Origin: an uncultured Ruminococcus sp.
GTDB lineage: Bacteria; Bacillota; Clostridia; Oscillospirales; Ruminococcaceae
Direction of reading: 5' to 3'
NCBI GenBank assembly: GCA_900539095.1
Contig: UQAR01000052.1
Coordinates: 1-16,440, forward strand
DNA: 16,440 bases
The notes under the pieces were generated by a model that had not been told where the DNA came from, did not search any database, and saw nothing but the letters and a program-made list of their open reading frames with translations. The position numbers were made by a program, and so were the translations under genes. Positions 1 to 6,645 of this stretch are shown here, one piece after another; position 1 is the first letter of the stretch, and every line of letters starts with the position of its first letter.

Positions 1-48
1 CGAGATTCGCCTTAGTCTCGTGGGCTCGGAGATGTGTATAAGAGACAG
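1..48 (+). other. Illumina Nextera adapter/index left on the contig end
   Basis: Bases 1-6 match the tail of the P7 oligo (CGAGAT), 7-14 are an i7 index (TCGCCTTA, which I recall as N701), and 15-29 are the Nextera read-2 segment GTCTCGTGGGCTCGG. Bases 30-48 are the 19-bp Tn5 mosaic end AGATGTGTATAAGAGACAG. The order is exactly that of a Nextera library oligo, so this is untrimmed library sequence and not a genomic Tn5 end. Genomic sequence begins at about base 49. Confidence 0.97.
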
Positions 49-107
49 ATTATTGTGTAAAATTTGTGACGGTTTATAGAATATTCTGGTGCGACCACCC
101 AGTTTTC

Positions 108-151
108 CTTAAAACGCAGACTGCCCGCCAACCAAAAGGTATGACAGGCAG
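108..151 (-). terminator. Possible terminator of the ABC exporter operon
   Basis: Read on the minus strand, bases 151-143 (CTGCCTGTC) pair with 129-121 (GGCGGGCAG) over nine positions, including G-U pairs. An inner ACC-TTTT-GGT hairpin lies between them. A short T run (114-111) follows after about six bases. It begins 40 bases after the stop codon of the small membrane peptide, where an operon terminator is expected. The T tract is short and offset, so this is moderate evidence. Nothing else is seen between base 49 and base 191. Confidence 0.4.
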
Positions 152-191
152 CCGCTTTTATTGGAAAATGTTATGGAAAAATGTCAGTTTA

Positions 192-296
192 TCAGCACTG
201 TCCCATCATAATGAGAGCCATAAGGCAAAGCCCTGTAACAACACAGCTCAGTGCTCCCATGATATTGTCCATTTTTTCTGCTGTAAGCTTTTTCAT
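192..296 (-). CDS. Small single-pass membrane peptide, 34 aa, downstream of the ABC exporter
   Basis: This minus-strand frame begins with ATG at 296-294 and ends with TGA at 194-192. An ideal Shine-Dalgarno sequence AGGAGGT (310-304) sits 7 bases before the start. The exporter stop codon is at 329-327, so the two genes are 30 bases apart and probably cotranscribed and translated in sequence. The peptide starts MKKLTAEKMDNIMG. Residues 14-32 form a hydrophobic stretch of one-helix length, rich in Leu, Met and Val, and there are cysteines at 18, 24 and 34. I do not recognise a family. It could be a small regulatory subunit of the exporter, a stress-induced membrane peptide or a secreted peptide substrate. 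It has no double-glycine leader, so a classical peptide substrate is less likely. The RBS and operon position support it as a real gene; the function is unknown. Confidence 0.7.
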   Translation of the reverse strand: MKKLTAEKMDNIMGALSCVVTGLCLMALIMMGQC

Positions 297-326
297 TTAG
301 ATTACCTCCTTAGGTACTGAAATAAA

Positions 327-3266
327 TCACTCTGTCCTCAGTGCGATAACAGGGTCTTTCTTCGCCGCCACTCTTGACGGGAACAAGCCTGCTATAAGCG
401 TCAAACAAATGCTTATTGCAATGAGTATCACTGCCGCACTCACAGGTATAGTCGCCCTTATCGGCACGTCTGTGAGATGCGAGATTATCATGTTTATCGG
501 TATGGTGAGCAGATAGGAAATTATCATTCCCAGTGCACCTGCCACAAATCCCACAATGACCGTTTCCGCATTGAACACTCTCGAAATATCCTTCTTTGAT
601 GCACCGATACTTCTCAGTATTCCTATCTCCTTCGTTCTCTCCAGAACCGAGATATAAGTGATAATGCCTATCATTATGGAAGATACCACCAGCGATATTG
701 CAACGAACGCAATAAGAACATAGCTGATAGCGTTTATTATAGACGTGATAGAACTCATCATAAGACCCACATAGTCAGTGTATTCTATCTTGTCCTCTTC
801 GCCAACACTGTCGTTGTAATCGTCGATAATATCTATTATCTTTTCCTTAGACGCAAAATCCACAGGATAGATGTTTATGCTGTCAGGGTCCTCCACCAAC
901 GCATACCCGATCTTTTTCATGTTGCTGTCATAGTTTGAAGTGGAATATTTTCCGCTGTTTGCAAGCTGCTCAGCATTCGTGTCCGACTGCTCCTTGAGCA
1001 TCTGTTTCATAAGGTCCATCTGCTCGTCAGAAAGTGACGCAATATACTTCTTCTGCGTTTCCGTCAGCGAAGACATATCGCCGCTCTGTATCGCAGACAT
1101 ATCCATTGAGCCCATGGCGTCCATGCCCATTCCTGCAAGCTCGCCCGTGTCAGCCGCACCGCTCTGCTCCATAAGAGCCTTGTATTGCTCCTCGGTCATG
1201 CCCTCAGGTATCTCCATAGAGCTGTCGCCCATTGCCGCCATAGCAGCCGACTTGTTGTCAGCCTCCGAACTGTCCTCAGCCTTTTCAGCCTTGCTCTCTG
1301 TCGCACTGTCAGAAACCGCCGCCGAGCTGTCCCCAGCATTAGTATCTGTATCAGCCTGAGCCTCATCGCCCTTGAACTTCAGTCCCGTGAAAACATCTAT
1401 GTCAGGGTTATCCTTCTGCTCCTTAACTATCTCGCTCTTATCCACCTTATCGATAAGATAAGTCATAAGGTCATGACGATAACCGATAGCACCGCTTATC
1501 GACGCCGAAGATGCGTCCTCGTCAGGTCTGAGTATACCAACTACACTTATCTCCGTGCCATTTGCCACAGCTTTTTTCATGTAGTCCTCATCTCCGGTCA
1601 TGTCCTCCCATACGCCGTCTTTTTTCTCATAGAAATCAGGCGTAGGCACGACCTTGAATTTCAGATCAAGCAGCTCATCATAAGTGTAAACGTGCTGTTT
1701 GCTGTCAACTGAGATATCCTCTCCCGCAAGAGCACGCCTTACAATGCCGTTAAGGGAACTTGGGTCGAGCAGTCCCAACGAATAAAGCACATAGTCGTTT
1801 ATCTCGTTGTTCTTGTCTACCACCAATACAACTTCGTTGTACTTCTCAGGCAAACGACCTGCAATGACGTCATACTGCTTTGAGATAAGGTCCTCATTGT
1901 CTATCATCTCGCTCCAAACGTCAGTGCCCATGCCCATCATGCCGCCCATCGAGCTGCTCATTGACATTGCCTCCGTCTGGGTCGAGGACATATAACCCAT
2001 ATCCTCCAAAAGCGTTGACGGATTGACCTGCTTTACACCGTCATCGCCCTCCGTGAAAACGTTGAGCGTTGTGGCATATGTGTACTGCACATCACTTGTA
2101 AGGCCTTTCAGATCGCTGTTCTCGTCAAGATATTTCTTGAACTTCTCAAGATTGTTGACCTTAGTTTCCTCCATAAGAGTGTTTATCATCTCGCCCATAG
2201 CGTTCTGAGAGTAGATCTTGTCCATGTCATGCTTTCCCGACTCTTCATGATTTTTCGCCATGGTGTTCATTATCTCGCCAATGCTCGCCGTAGTCTTTGT
2301 TATCTGCAATGGATAGCTTGAAAGCGTGTCCGACTGCACCTGATCTATATAAAGCTGAACTCCGTTTGAGATAGAAAGTATAAGTGCGATGCCAATTATA
2401 CCAATAGAACCTGCAAATGACGTAAGCAGCGTCCTCGCCTTTTTCGTCATAAGATTGTTTCGGCTCAAAGACAACGCCGTCAGGAAACTCATAGAAGTTT
2501 TCAGCTTTTTGCGTTCCTTTTTGGCCGCCTTTATGTCCGCCTTTGTAGGTTCTTTCTCAGGCTTTTTGATAGGCTCAACCACGTTCTTGTCAAGCGGGTC
2601 AGAATCATCTATGACCTTTCCGTCAAGAAGTTTTATTATCCTTGAAGAATATTTCATTGCAAGCTCAGGATTGTGCGTTACCATTATAATAAGCTTGTCC
2701 TTTGAAATGCTCTTCAAAAGCTCCATTATCTGAACACTGGTTTCTGTGTCCAACGCACCCGTAGGCTCGTCCGCCAGCAGAATGTCAGGCTCGTTCACCA
2801 AGGCTCTCGCAATGGCAACTCTCTGCATCTGACCGCCCGACATCTGATTAGGCTTTTTGTTCAGCTGATCGCCAAGTCCAACCTGTTCAAGTGCCTTGAC
2901 CGCCCTCTCACGCCTCTCCGACTTTGAAACTCCCGAAAGCGTCAACGCAAGTTCAACATTAGAAAGCACCGTCTGATGCGGTATAAGATTGTAGCTTTGG
3001 AACACAAAACCTATAGAATGGTTTCTGTAAGAATCCCAGTCGCAGTCTTTAAAATCCTTTGTGGACTTTCCGTTTATGTTCAGGTCACCGCTGGTGTATC
3101 TGTCAAGACCGCCGATAATGTTAAGAAGTGTCGTCTTTCCGCAGCCCGAAGGGCCAAGAATAGAAACGAACTCGTTCTCACGAAAATCGATGCTCACGCC
3201 TTTAAGTGCAGAAACAACGCTGTCACCCACGACATAATCTTTTTTTATGTCCTTTAAACTAAGCAT
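327..3266 (-). CDS. MacB-type ABC exporter, fused ATPase and FtsX-like permease, 979 aa
   Basis: Single-chain half-transporter. The N-terminal ATPase (about 1-230) has Walker A GPSGCGKTT (38-46), Q-loop Q90, signature MSGGQMQR (142-149), Walker B ILLADEP (162-168) and H-loop H198. A Lys/Glu-rich linker (about 230-270) leads to a first membrane helix near 285-310. A large extracytoplasmic region (about 310-835) and three C-terminal helices (about 840-875, 902-925, 939-962) follow, with the ERTKEIGILRSIGAS motif typical of FtsX/MacB permeases. In MacB-like proteins a dimer couples ATP hydrolysis to movement of the outer domain rather than forming a classical channel. The outer region has an unusual Met/Ser/Gly cluster (about 430-450) and an acidic, Ser/Met-rich low-complexity insert (about 630-775). 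ATG start with AGGAGA at 3278-3273. It is divergent from a two-component system, suggesting export of, or defence against, an envelope-active compound (inference). Family call is firm; substrate unknown. Confidence 0.93.
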   Translation of the reverse strand: MLSLKDIKKDYVVGDSVVSALKGVSIDFRENEFVSILGPSGCGKTTLLNIIGGLDRYTSGDLNINGKSTKDFKDCDWDSYRNHSIGFVFQSYNLIPHQTVLSNVELALTLSGVSKSERRERAVKALEQVGLGDQLNKKPNQMSGGQMQRVAIARALVNEPDILLADEPTGALDTETSVQIMELLKSISKDKLIIMVTHNPELAMKYSSRIIKLLDGKVIDDSDPLDKNVVEPIKKPEKEPTKADIKAAKKERKKLKTSMSFLTALSLSRNNLMTKKARTLLTSFAGSIGIIGIALILSISNGVQLYIDQVQSDTLSSYPLQITKTTASIGEIMNTMAKNHEESGKHDMDKIYSQNAMGEMINTLMEETKVNNLEKFKKYLDENSDLKGLTSDVQYTYATTLNVFTEGDDGVKQVNPSTLLEDMGYMSSTQTEAMSMSSSMGGMMGMGTDVWSEMIDNEDLISKQYDVIAGRLPEKYNEVVLVVDKNNEINDYVLYSLGLLDPSSLNGIVRRALAGEDISVDSKQHVYTYDELLDLKFKVVPTPDFYEKKDGVWEDMTGDEDYMKKAVANGTEISVVGILRPDEDASSASISGAIGYRHDLMTYLIDKVDKSEIVKEQKDNPDIDVFTGLKFKGDEAQADTDTNAGDSSAAVSDSATESKAEKAEDSSEADNKSAAMAAMGDSSMEIPEGMTEEQYKALMEQSGAADTGELAGMGMDAMGSMDMSAIQSGDMSSLTETQKKYIASLSDEQMDLMKQMLKEQSDTNAEQLANSGKYSTSNYDSNMKKIGYALVEDPDSINIYPVDFASKEKIIDIIDDYNDSVGEEDKIEYTDYVGLMMSSITSIINAISYVLIAFVAISLVVSSIMIGIITYISVLERTKEIGILRSIGASKKDISRVFNAETVIVGFVAGALGMIISYLLTIPINMIISHLTDVPIRATIPVSAAVILIAISICLTLIAGLFPSRVAAKKDPVIALRTE

Positions 3267-3297
3267 AATTTTTCTCCTATTCTGTCATTGTAATGAT

Positions 3298-3330
3298 ATT
3301 ATATCCCCCTTTTATAAACTCAGTTTAAAC
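3298..3330 (-). promoter_or_regulatory. Promoter of the ABC exporter with tandem regulator box
   Basis: On the minus strand, GTTTAAA (3330-3324), four bases, then GTTTATA (3319-3313) form a tandem repeat with 11-bp period. Nine bases later comes a consensus -10, TATAAT (3303-3298). There is no good -35; the box occupies that position. Tandem 7-bp half-sites spaced by 4 bp are typical of OmpR/PhoB-family regulators that replace the -35 contact. The same geometry is found facing the response regulator gene, which supports a shared binding site. Confidence 0.6.
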
Positions 3331-3378
3331 ATACCCCATTTTTCCGAAAAAATTTGTCGCAGACCATACCAAGTCCCT

Positions 3379-3411
3379 GTTAATACCCCGTTAATAATTC
3401 TGTGATATACT
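3379..3411 (+). promoter_or_regulatory. Promoter of the response regulator operon with tandem regulator box
   Basis: GTTAATA (3379-3385), CCCC, then GTTAATA (3390-3396) is a perfect direct repeat with 11-bp period. Nine bases later lies the -10 hexamer TATACT (3406-3411), and the start codon of the regulator is at 3445 behind a GGAGGGG site (3433-3439). The box lies where the -35 would be, and no consensus -35 is present. The arrangement matches the exporter promoter on the other strand and suggests autoregulation (inference). Confidence 0.6.
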
Positions 3412-3444
3412 AAAATAGTATGAATATATACTGGAGGGGTAAAA

Positions 3445-4122
3445 ATGTTTCATATACTTGTAGTAGAAGACGATACCAATACACGCCGCCTGACCTGCGA
3501 TGTGCTCAGCGATAACGGCTATATACCCATAGAGGCCCGTGACGGCGTGGAGGCTCTTGACATAATGGACGAAAAGCATATCGACCTTATCATAATGGAC
3601 GTTATGATGCCACGCATGGACGGTCTTGAACTTTGCGAAACTATCCGCAAAGCCGGCTTTCAGACCCCAGTCCTAATGGTCACAGCCAAAGAAACTGCCT
3701 TTGACAAAAAGCAAGGCTTTATAAAAGGTACAGACGACTATATGGTGAAACCGATTGACGAGGAAGAGATGATACTTCGTGTCCAAGCCCTCTTACGCCG
3801 CTCGCAAATAGTCAGCGACCATAAAATAACCGTGGGTGACACTACCCTAGACTATGACGCCCTCACCGTAAAGACCCCCGATATGTCAAAAGAGCTGCCG
3901 CCAAAGGAATTCATGCTCCTTTATAAACTCCTTTCCTATCCCGATAAAATTTTCACACGCCGCCAGCTTATGGACGAGCTTTGGGATATGACCTCCGATA
4001 CCGACGAACGCACCGTTGACGTACATATAAACCGTATCCGAGAGCACCTGAAAAACAACCCCGATTTCGAGATCGTGACCGTAAGAGGACTTGGCTATAA
4101 AGCCGTAAAGCTGAAAGGATAG
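3445..4122 (+). CDS. OmpR/PhoB-family response regulator, 225 aa
   Basis: DNA-binding response regulator of a two-component system. The receiver domain (about 1-120) has the acidic pair D9/D10, phospho-acceptor D52 in MDVMMP, T80 and K102, the full set of conserved switch residues. The C-terminal half (about 128-225) is a winged-helix effector domain of the OmpR type, with PKEFMLLYKLLSYPDKIFTR and the terminal TVRGLGYKA motif. Length is normal for the family. The ATG at 3445 is preceded by GGAGGGG at 3433-3439. The kinase starts 7 bases after its stop, so the two genes form an operon. It most likely binds the GTTWAWA tandem boxes on both sides of the divergent gap, controlling itself and the exporter. 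Family assignment is firm; targets are inferred from position. Confidence 0.95.
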   Translation: MFHILVVEDDTNTRRLTCDVLSDNGYIPIEARDGVEALDIMDEKHIDLIIMDVMMPRMDGLELCETIRKAGFQTPVLMVTAKETAFDKKQGFIKGTDDYMVKPIDEEEMILRVQALLRRSQIVSDHKITVGDTTLDYDALTVKTPDMSKELPPKEFMLLYKLLSYPDKIFTRRQLMDELWDMTSDTDERTVDVHINRIREHLKNNPDFEIVTVRGLGYKAVKLKG

Positions 4123-4129
4123 CATAAAA

Positions 4130-5410
4130 ATGAAAAAACACTCCCTTGCCGCACGCCGCAGCGAACGCCGCAGCAATTATACCATGAACGCAAGTATCGT
4201 GTCGGCAGTCTTTATGATAATGCTCTGGGCAGGCACGCTCACAGGCTTTATAATGCTCGGCATACGAAAATGCCTGCATTTTCTCACACCTCTGCAAATG
4301 CCATTTGTCCTTCTTACAGTGGGACTTATCGTTTCCGTTATAATCGGCACTTGTATCTCCGCCGCCGTTGCAAGCAAAATAGTAAAGCCCGTCCGTGAAG
4401 TAAAGAAAGCCATGCACAGCGTAGAAAAAGGCGACTTTTCCAAACGCCTTGAAGTCACAGGCTTTAACGGCGAGATAGACGAGCTTATAAAGTGCTATAA
4501 TAAAATGGCACAGGAACTTGGCGGCATAGAAATGTTCCGTGAGAATTTCATAAACAGCTTTTCCCACGAGTTGAAGACCCCTATCGTTTCCATACAGGGC
4601 TTTGCAAAACAGCTGAAAAAAGAAAACCTCTCCGAGGAGAAAAAGCAGGAGTATATCGACATAATAATAAGCGAGTCCAAACGCTTGACGAACCTCTCTT
4701 CCAATATCCTCATGCTGTCAAAGCTTGAAAACCAGCAGATAATCACCGATAAAACAAGCTTTTCCCTTGACGAACAGCTGCGAAACTGTATCCTGCTCCT
4801 TGAAAAGCAGTGGACAGCGAAAAACATCAGCTTTGATATAGATATGCAGGAGATACAGTATACCACCAACGCCGAAATGCTCTCGCAGGTTTGGGTGAAT
4901 ATAATCGGCAACGCCATAAAATTCTCCCCTGAGGGCAGCACCATATCCGTCCGCCTCTCAAAAAAAGACGACACCATAACCGCCGCCATAGCCGACCACG
5001 GCATAGGCATGGATCAGCAAACTATCTCCCATATCTTCGAGCGTTTCTATCAGGGTGACCGTGCACACGCCGCCGAGGGCAACGGACTTGGACTGCCACT
5101 TGTTAAGCGTATCGTAGAACTGTGCAGCGGCAATATCCGTGTAGAATCTCAATACGGCAAAGGCACAAATTTCATTGTCACCCTCCCGCAAAACGACAAT
5201 AACCTTAGTATCATAAAAAAAGACGGACACTTCCAAAGAAATGTCCGCCTTTTTCTATTTTATCAGATAGCCGCAAAGCCCTGTTTCAGATCGTCGATAA
5301 TATCCTCCACATTTTCAAGACCAACAGAAAGCCTTATCATTCCGCCGTTTATTCCTGCCGCAACAAGCTGCTCATCAGAAAGCTGCCTGTGTGTCGCAGA
5401 CGCAGGGTGA
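4130..5410 (+). CDS. Sensor histidine kinase with short extracytoplasmic loop, 426 aa with an odd C-terminal extension
   Basis: Partner kinase of the preceding regulator. Membrane helices lie at about 20-45 and 57-81, with only about 11 residues between them, so it has essentially no outer sensor domain. This resembles intramembrane-sensing kinases of the BceS type, which often read the state of a partner transporter. A HAMP segment (about 82-134) leads to the HisKA motif SFSHELKTP with phospho-acceptor H146, then the ATPase domain with N box NIIGNAIKFS (about 256), G1 DHGIGM (about 288) and G2 GNGLGL (about 316). The domain ends at VTLP (350-353). The frame then continues for about 70 residues through a terminator hairpin and 148 bases antisense to metY. 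That tail shows no kinase homology; a lost stop, a natural frameshift or a one-base sequence error are all possible. AAAGGA precedes the ATG. Confidence 0.92.
   Translation: MKKHSLAARRSERRSNYTMNASIVSAVFMIMLWAGTLTGFIMLGIRKCLHFLTPLQMPFVLLTVGLIVSVIIGTCISAAVASKIVKPVREVKKAMHSVEKGDFSKRLEVTGFNGEIDELIKCYNKMAQELGGIEMFRENFINSFSHELKTPIVSIQGFAKQLKKENLSEEKKQEYIDIIISESKRLTNLSSNILMLSKLENQQIITDKTSFSLDEQLRNCILLLEKQWTAKNISFDIDMQEIQYTTNAEMLSQVWVNIIGNAIKFSPEGSTISVRLSKKDDTITAAIADHGIGMDQQTISHIFERFYQGDRAHAAEGNGLGLPLVKRIVELCSGNIRVESQYGKGTNFIVTLPQNDNNLSIIKKDGHFQRNVRLFLFYQIAAKPCFRSSIISSTFSRPTESLIIPPFIPAATSCSSESCLCVADAG
5215..5255. terminator. Bidirectional terminator between the kinase and metY
   Basis: The stem AAAAAG-a-CGGACA (5217-5229) pairs with TGTCCG-c-CTTTTT (5242-5254), with one A/C mismatch. 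An inner TTC/GAA pairing lies in the loop. A run of seven A at 5215-5221 and five T at 5250-5254 give U tracts in both directions. It lies between two convergent genes, as expected of a shared rho-independent terminator. The kinase frame reads straight through it. Confidence 0.88.
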
Positions 5411-6528
5411 AGAACGCAGGTGCGAATGTCCGCAACGTGAACTTCGTTTGACGCAAGTTTCAGGCTGTCCATAAACTTAGCAGCCACATCTCTTCCGCCC
5501 TTGATGACAAATGATATAACGCCTGCTGTGCCAAGCGGCAGATACTTTTCAGCCAGCTTGTGATACTTGTCGCTCTCAAGACCCGGATATGCCACGGACT
5601 CTACCTTGTCATTGTCCTCAAGGAACTTTGCCACCGTTATAGCGTTCTCGCAGTACTGTTTCATTCTAACCGGCAGCGTTTCAAGTCCCAGATTGAGCAG
5701 GAACGAAGAGTTAGCCGCAGGATAGCAGCCGAAATCTCTCATAAGCTGCATTCTTGCCTTTACTATGTAAGGTGCAAAAGAATATTTCTCAGTGTAGATA
5801 GTTCCGTGATAGCTCTCGTCAGGCTCAGTCATGCAAGGGAACTTTCCGCCTGTCCAGTCGAACTTGCCGCTGTCAACGATAACGCCGCCTACCTGTACAG
5901 CGTGACCGTCCATGTACTTAGATGTGGAATGAATAACAATGTCAGCACCCCACTCGATAGGTCTGCAAAGATAAGGGGTAGCGAAAGTGTTGTCCACAAT
6001 AAGCGGAACACCGTTCTTGTGAGCGATGTTCGCAAAACGCTCGATATCAAAAACAGTCAACGCAGGGTTAGCGATAGTCTCGCCGAAAACAAGCTTAGTG
6101 TTGTCCTTGAAAGCAGCCTGTATCTCCTCGTCACTTGCGTCAGGGTCAACATAAATGCACTCGATACCAAGCCTCTTCATGGTTATGCTGAAAAGGTTTA
6201 TCGTTCCGCCGTAAATAGAAGTTGACGCAATAAAGCTGTCCCCCGCCTGACAGATGTTCAGGATAGAGCAAAGCGTAGCAGCCTGTCCGCTCGATGTGCA
6301 CATTGCGGCCACACCGCCCTCGAGAGCAGCGATTTTCTTTTCCACAGCGTCTGTGGTAGGGTTTTCAAAGCGTGAGTAGATAAGGCTCTTGGTAGGGTCG
6401 TCAAAGACCTCGGCTATCTCTCTTGACGAATCATAGACATAGGTTGTACTTTGTACAATAGGCACTACTCTCGGCTCTCCGTTTTTAGGCGTATAACCCT
6501 CGTGTAAACATTGTGTTTCGATCTTCAA
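5263..6528 (-). CDS. metY: O-acetylhomoserine sulfhydrylase (homocysteine synthase), 421 aa
   Basis: PLP enzyme of the Cys/Met metabolism family that converts O-acetylhomoserine plus sulfide to homocysteine and acetate in the cytoplasm, the direct sulfhydrylation route to methionine. Visible family features are the N-terminal CLHEGY, YSRFENPT, SSGQAA near 80, DNTFATPYLCRP and the PLP-lysine segment HSTSKYMDGH. The C-terminus has CVLHPASATHRQL and GMIRLSVGLE. Length is typical for MetY. The long form with GGKFPCMTEPDESYHG favours MetY over cystathionine gamma-synthase. The start is TTG (6528-6526), directly preceded in frame by TGA, with AAAGGA (6544-6539) ten bases upstream; no ATG would keep the conserved N-terminus. 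It is the last gene of the minus-strand cluster. No T-box or SAM riboswitch is apparent upstream. Confidence 0.95.
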   Translation of the reverse strand: MKIETQCLHEGYTPKNGEPRVVPIVQSTTYVYDSSREIAEVFDDPTKSLIYSRFENPTTDAVEKKIAALEGGVAAMCTSSGQAATLCSILNICQAGDSFIASTSIYGGTINLFSITMKRLGIECIYVDPDASDEEIQAAFKDNTKLVFGETIANPALTVFDIERFANIAHKNGVPLIVDNTFATPYLCRPIEWGADIVIHSTSKYMDGHAVQVGGVIVDSGKFDWTGGKFPCMTEPDESYHGTIYTEKYSFAPYIVKARMQLMRDFGCYPAANSSFLLNLGLETLPVRMKQYCENAITVAKFLEDNDKVESVAYPGLESDKYHKLAEKYLPLGTAGVISFVIKGGRDVAAKFMDSLKLASNEVHVADIRTCVLHPASATHRQLSDEQLVAAGINGGMIRLSVGLENVEDIIDDLKQGFAAI

Positions 6529-6548
6529 TCAAATCAAATCCTTTCAAA

Positions 6549-6562
6549 GCGGTGATGACCGC
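6549..6562 (-). promoter_or_regulatory. Small hairpin in the metY 5' region
   Basis: GCGGT (6549-6553) and ACCGC (6558-6562) form a 5-bp stem with a 4-base loop, four bases upstream of the metY ribosome binding site. It may be a minor leader structure, or chance. It is too small to be a known riboswitch. Confidence 0.25.
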
Positions 6563-6580
6563 AAAATTTTTACCAATATA

Positions 6581-6600
6581 AAAAGCTTTTCAAAAAGCGT
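6581..6600 (-). terminator. Weak terminator-like hairpin between the lipoprotein gene and metY
   Basis: On the minus strand, GCTTT-TTGA-AAAGC is followed directly by a TTTTTAT tract. The 5-bp AT-rich stem makes it a weak or attenuating terminator at best. It sits in the 117-base gap after the lipoprotein gene. If active, metY would need its own promoter, and I see no convincing one. Confidence 0.3.
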
Positions 6601-6645
6601 TTAAAACAGCAGCCTCCTAAGACCGCCTCAACATTACAAATGCGT

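Noticed and set aside
30..48. Tn5 mosaic end suggesting a genomic transposon end
   Set aside because: It is contiguous with the read-2 adapter, an i7 index and P7 bases, so it is library oligo.
66..320. Plus-strand 84-aa open frame
   Set aside because: It lies antisense to the small membrane peptide and across the exporter operon end, has no ribosome binding site and has an unconvincing composition.
1185..1712. Plus-strand open frames antisense to the exporter gene
   Set aside because: They are shadows of the long, motif-rich minus-strand gene and match no family.
3968..4567. Minus-strand 199-aa open frame across the regulator and kinase
   Set aside because: It is antisense to well-supported two-component genes, with no ribosome binding site or recognisable motif.
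6529..6645. T-box or SAM riboswitch upstream of metY
   Set aside because: The gap is only 117 bases and contains only small hairpins; no T-box sequence or S-box core is visible.
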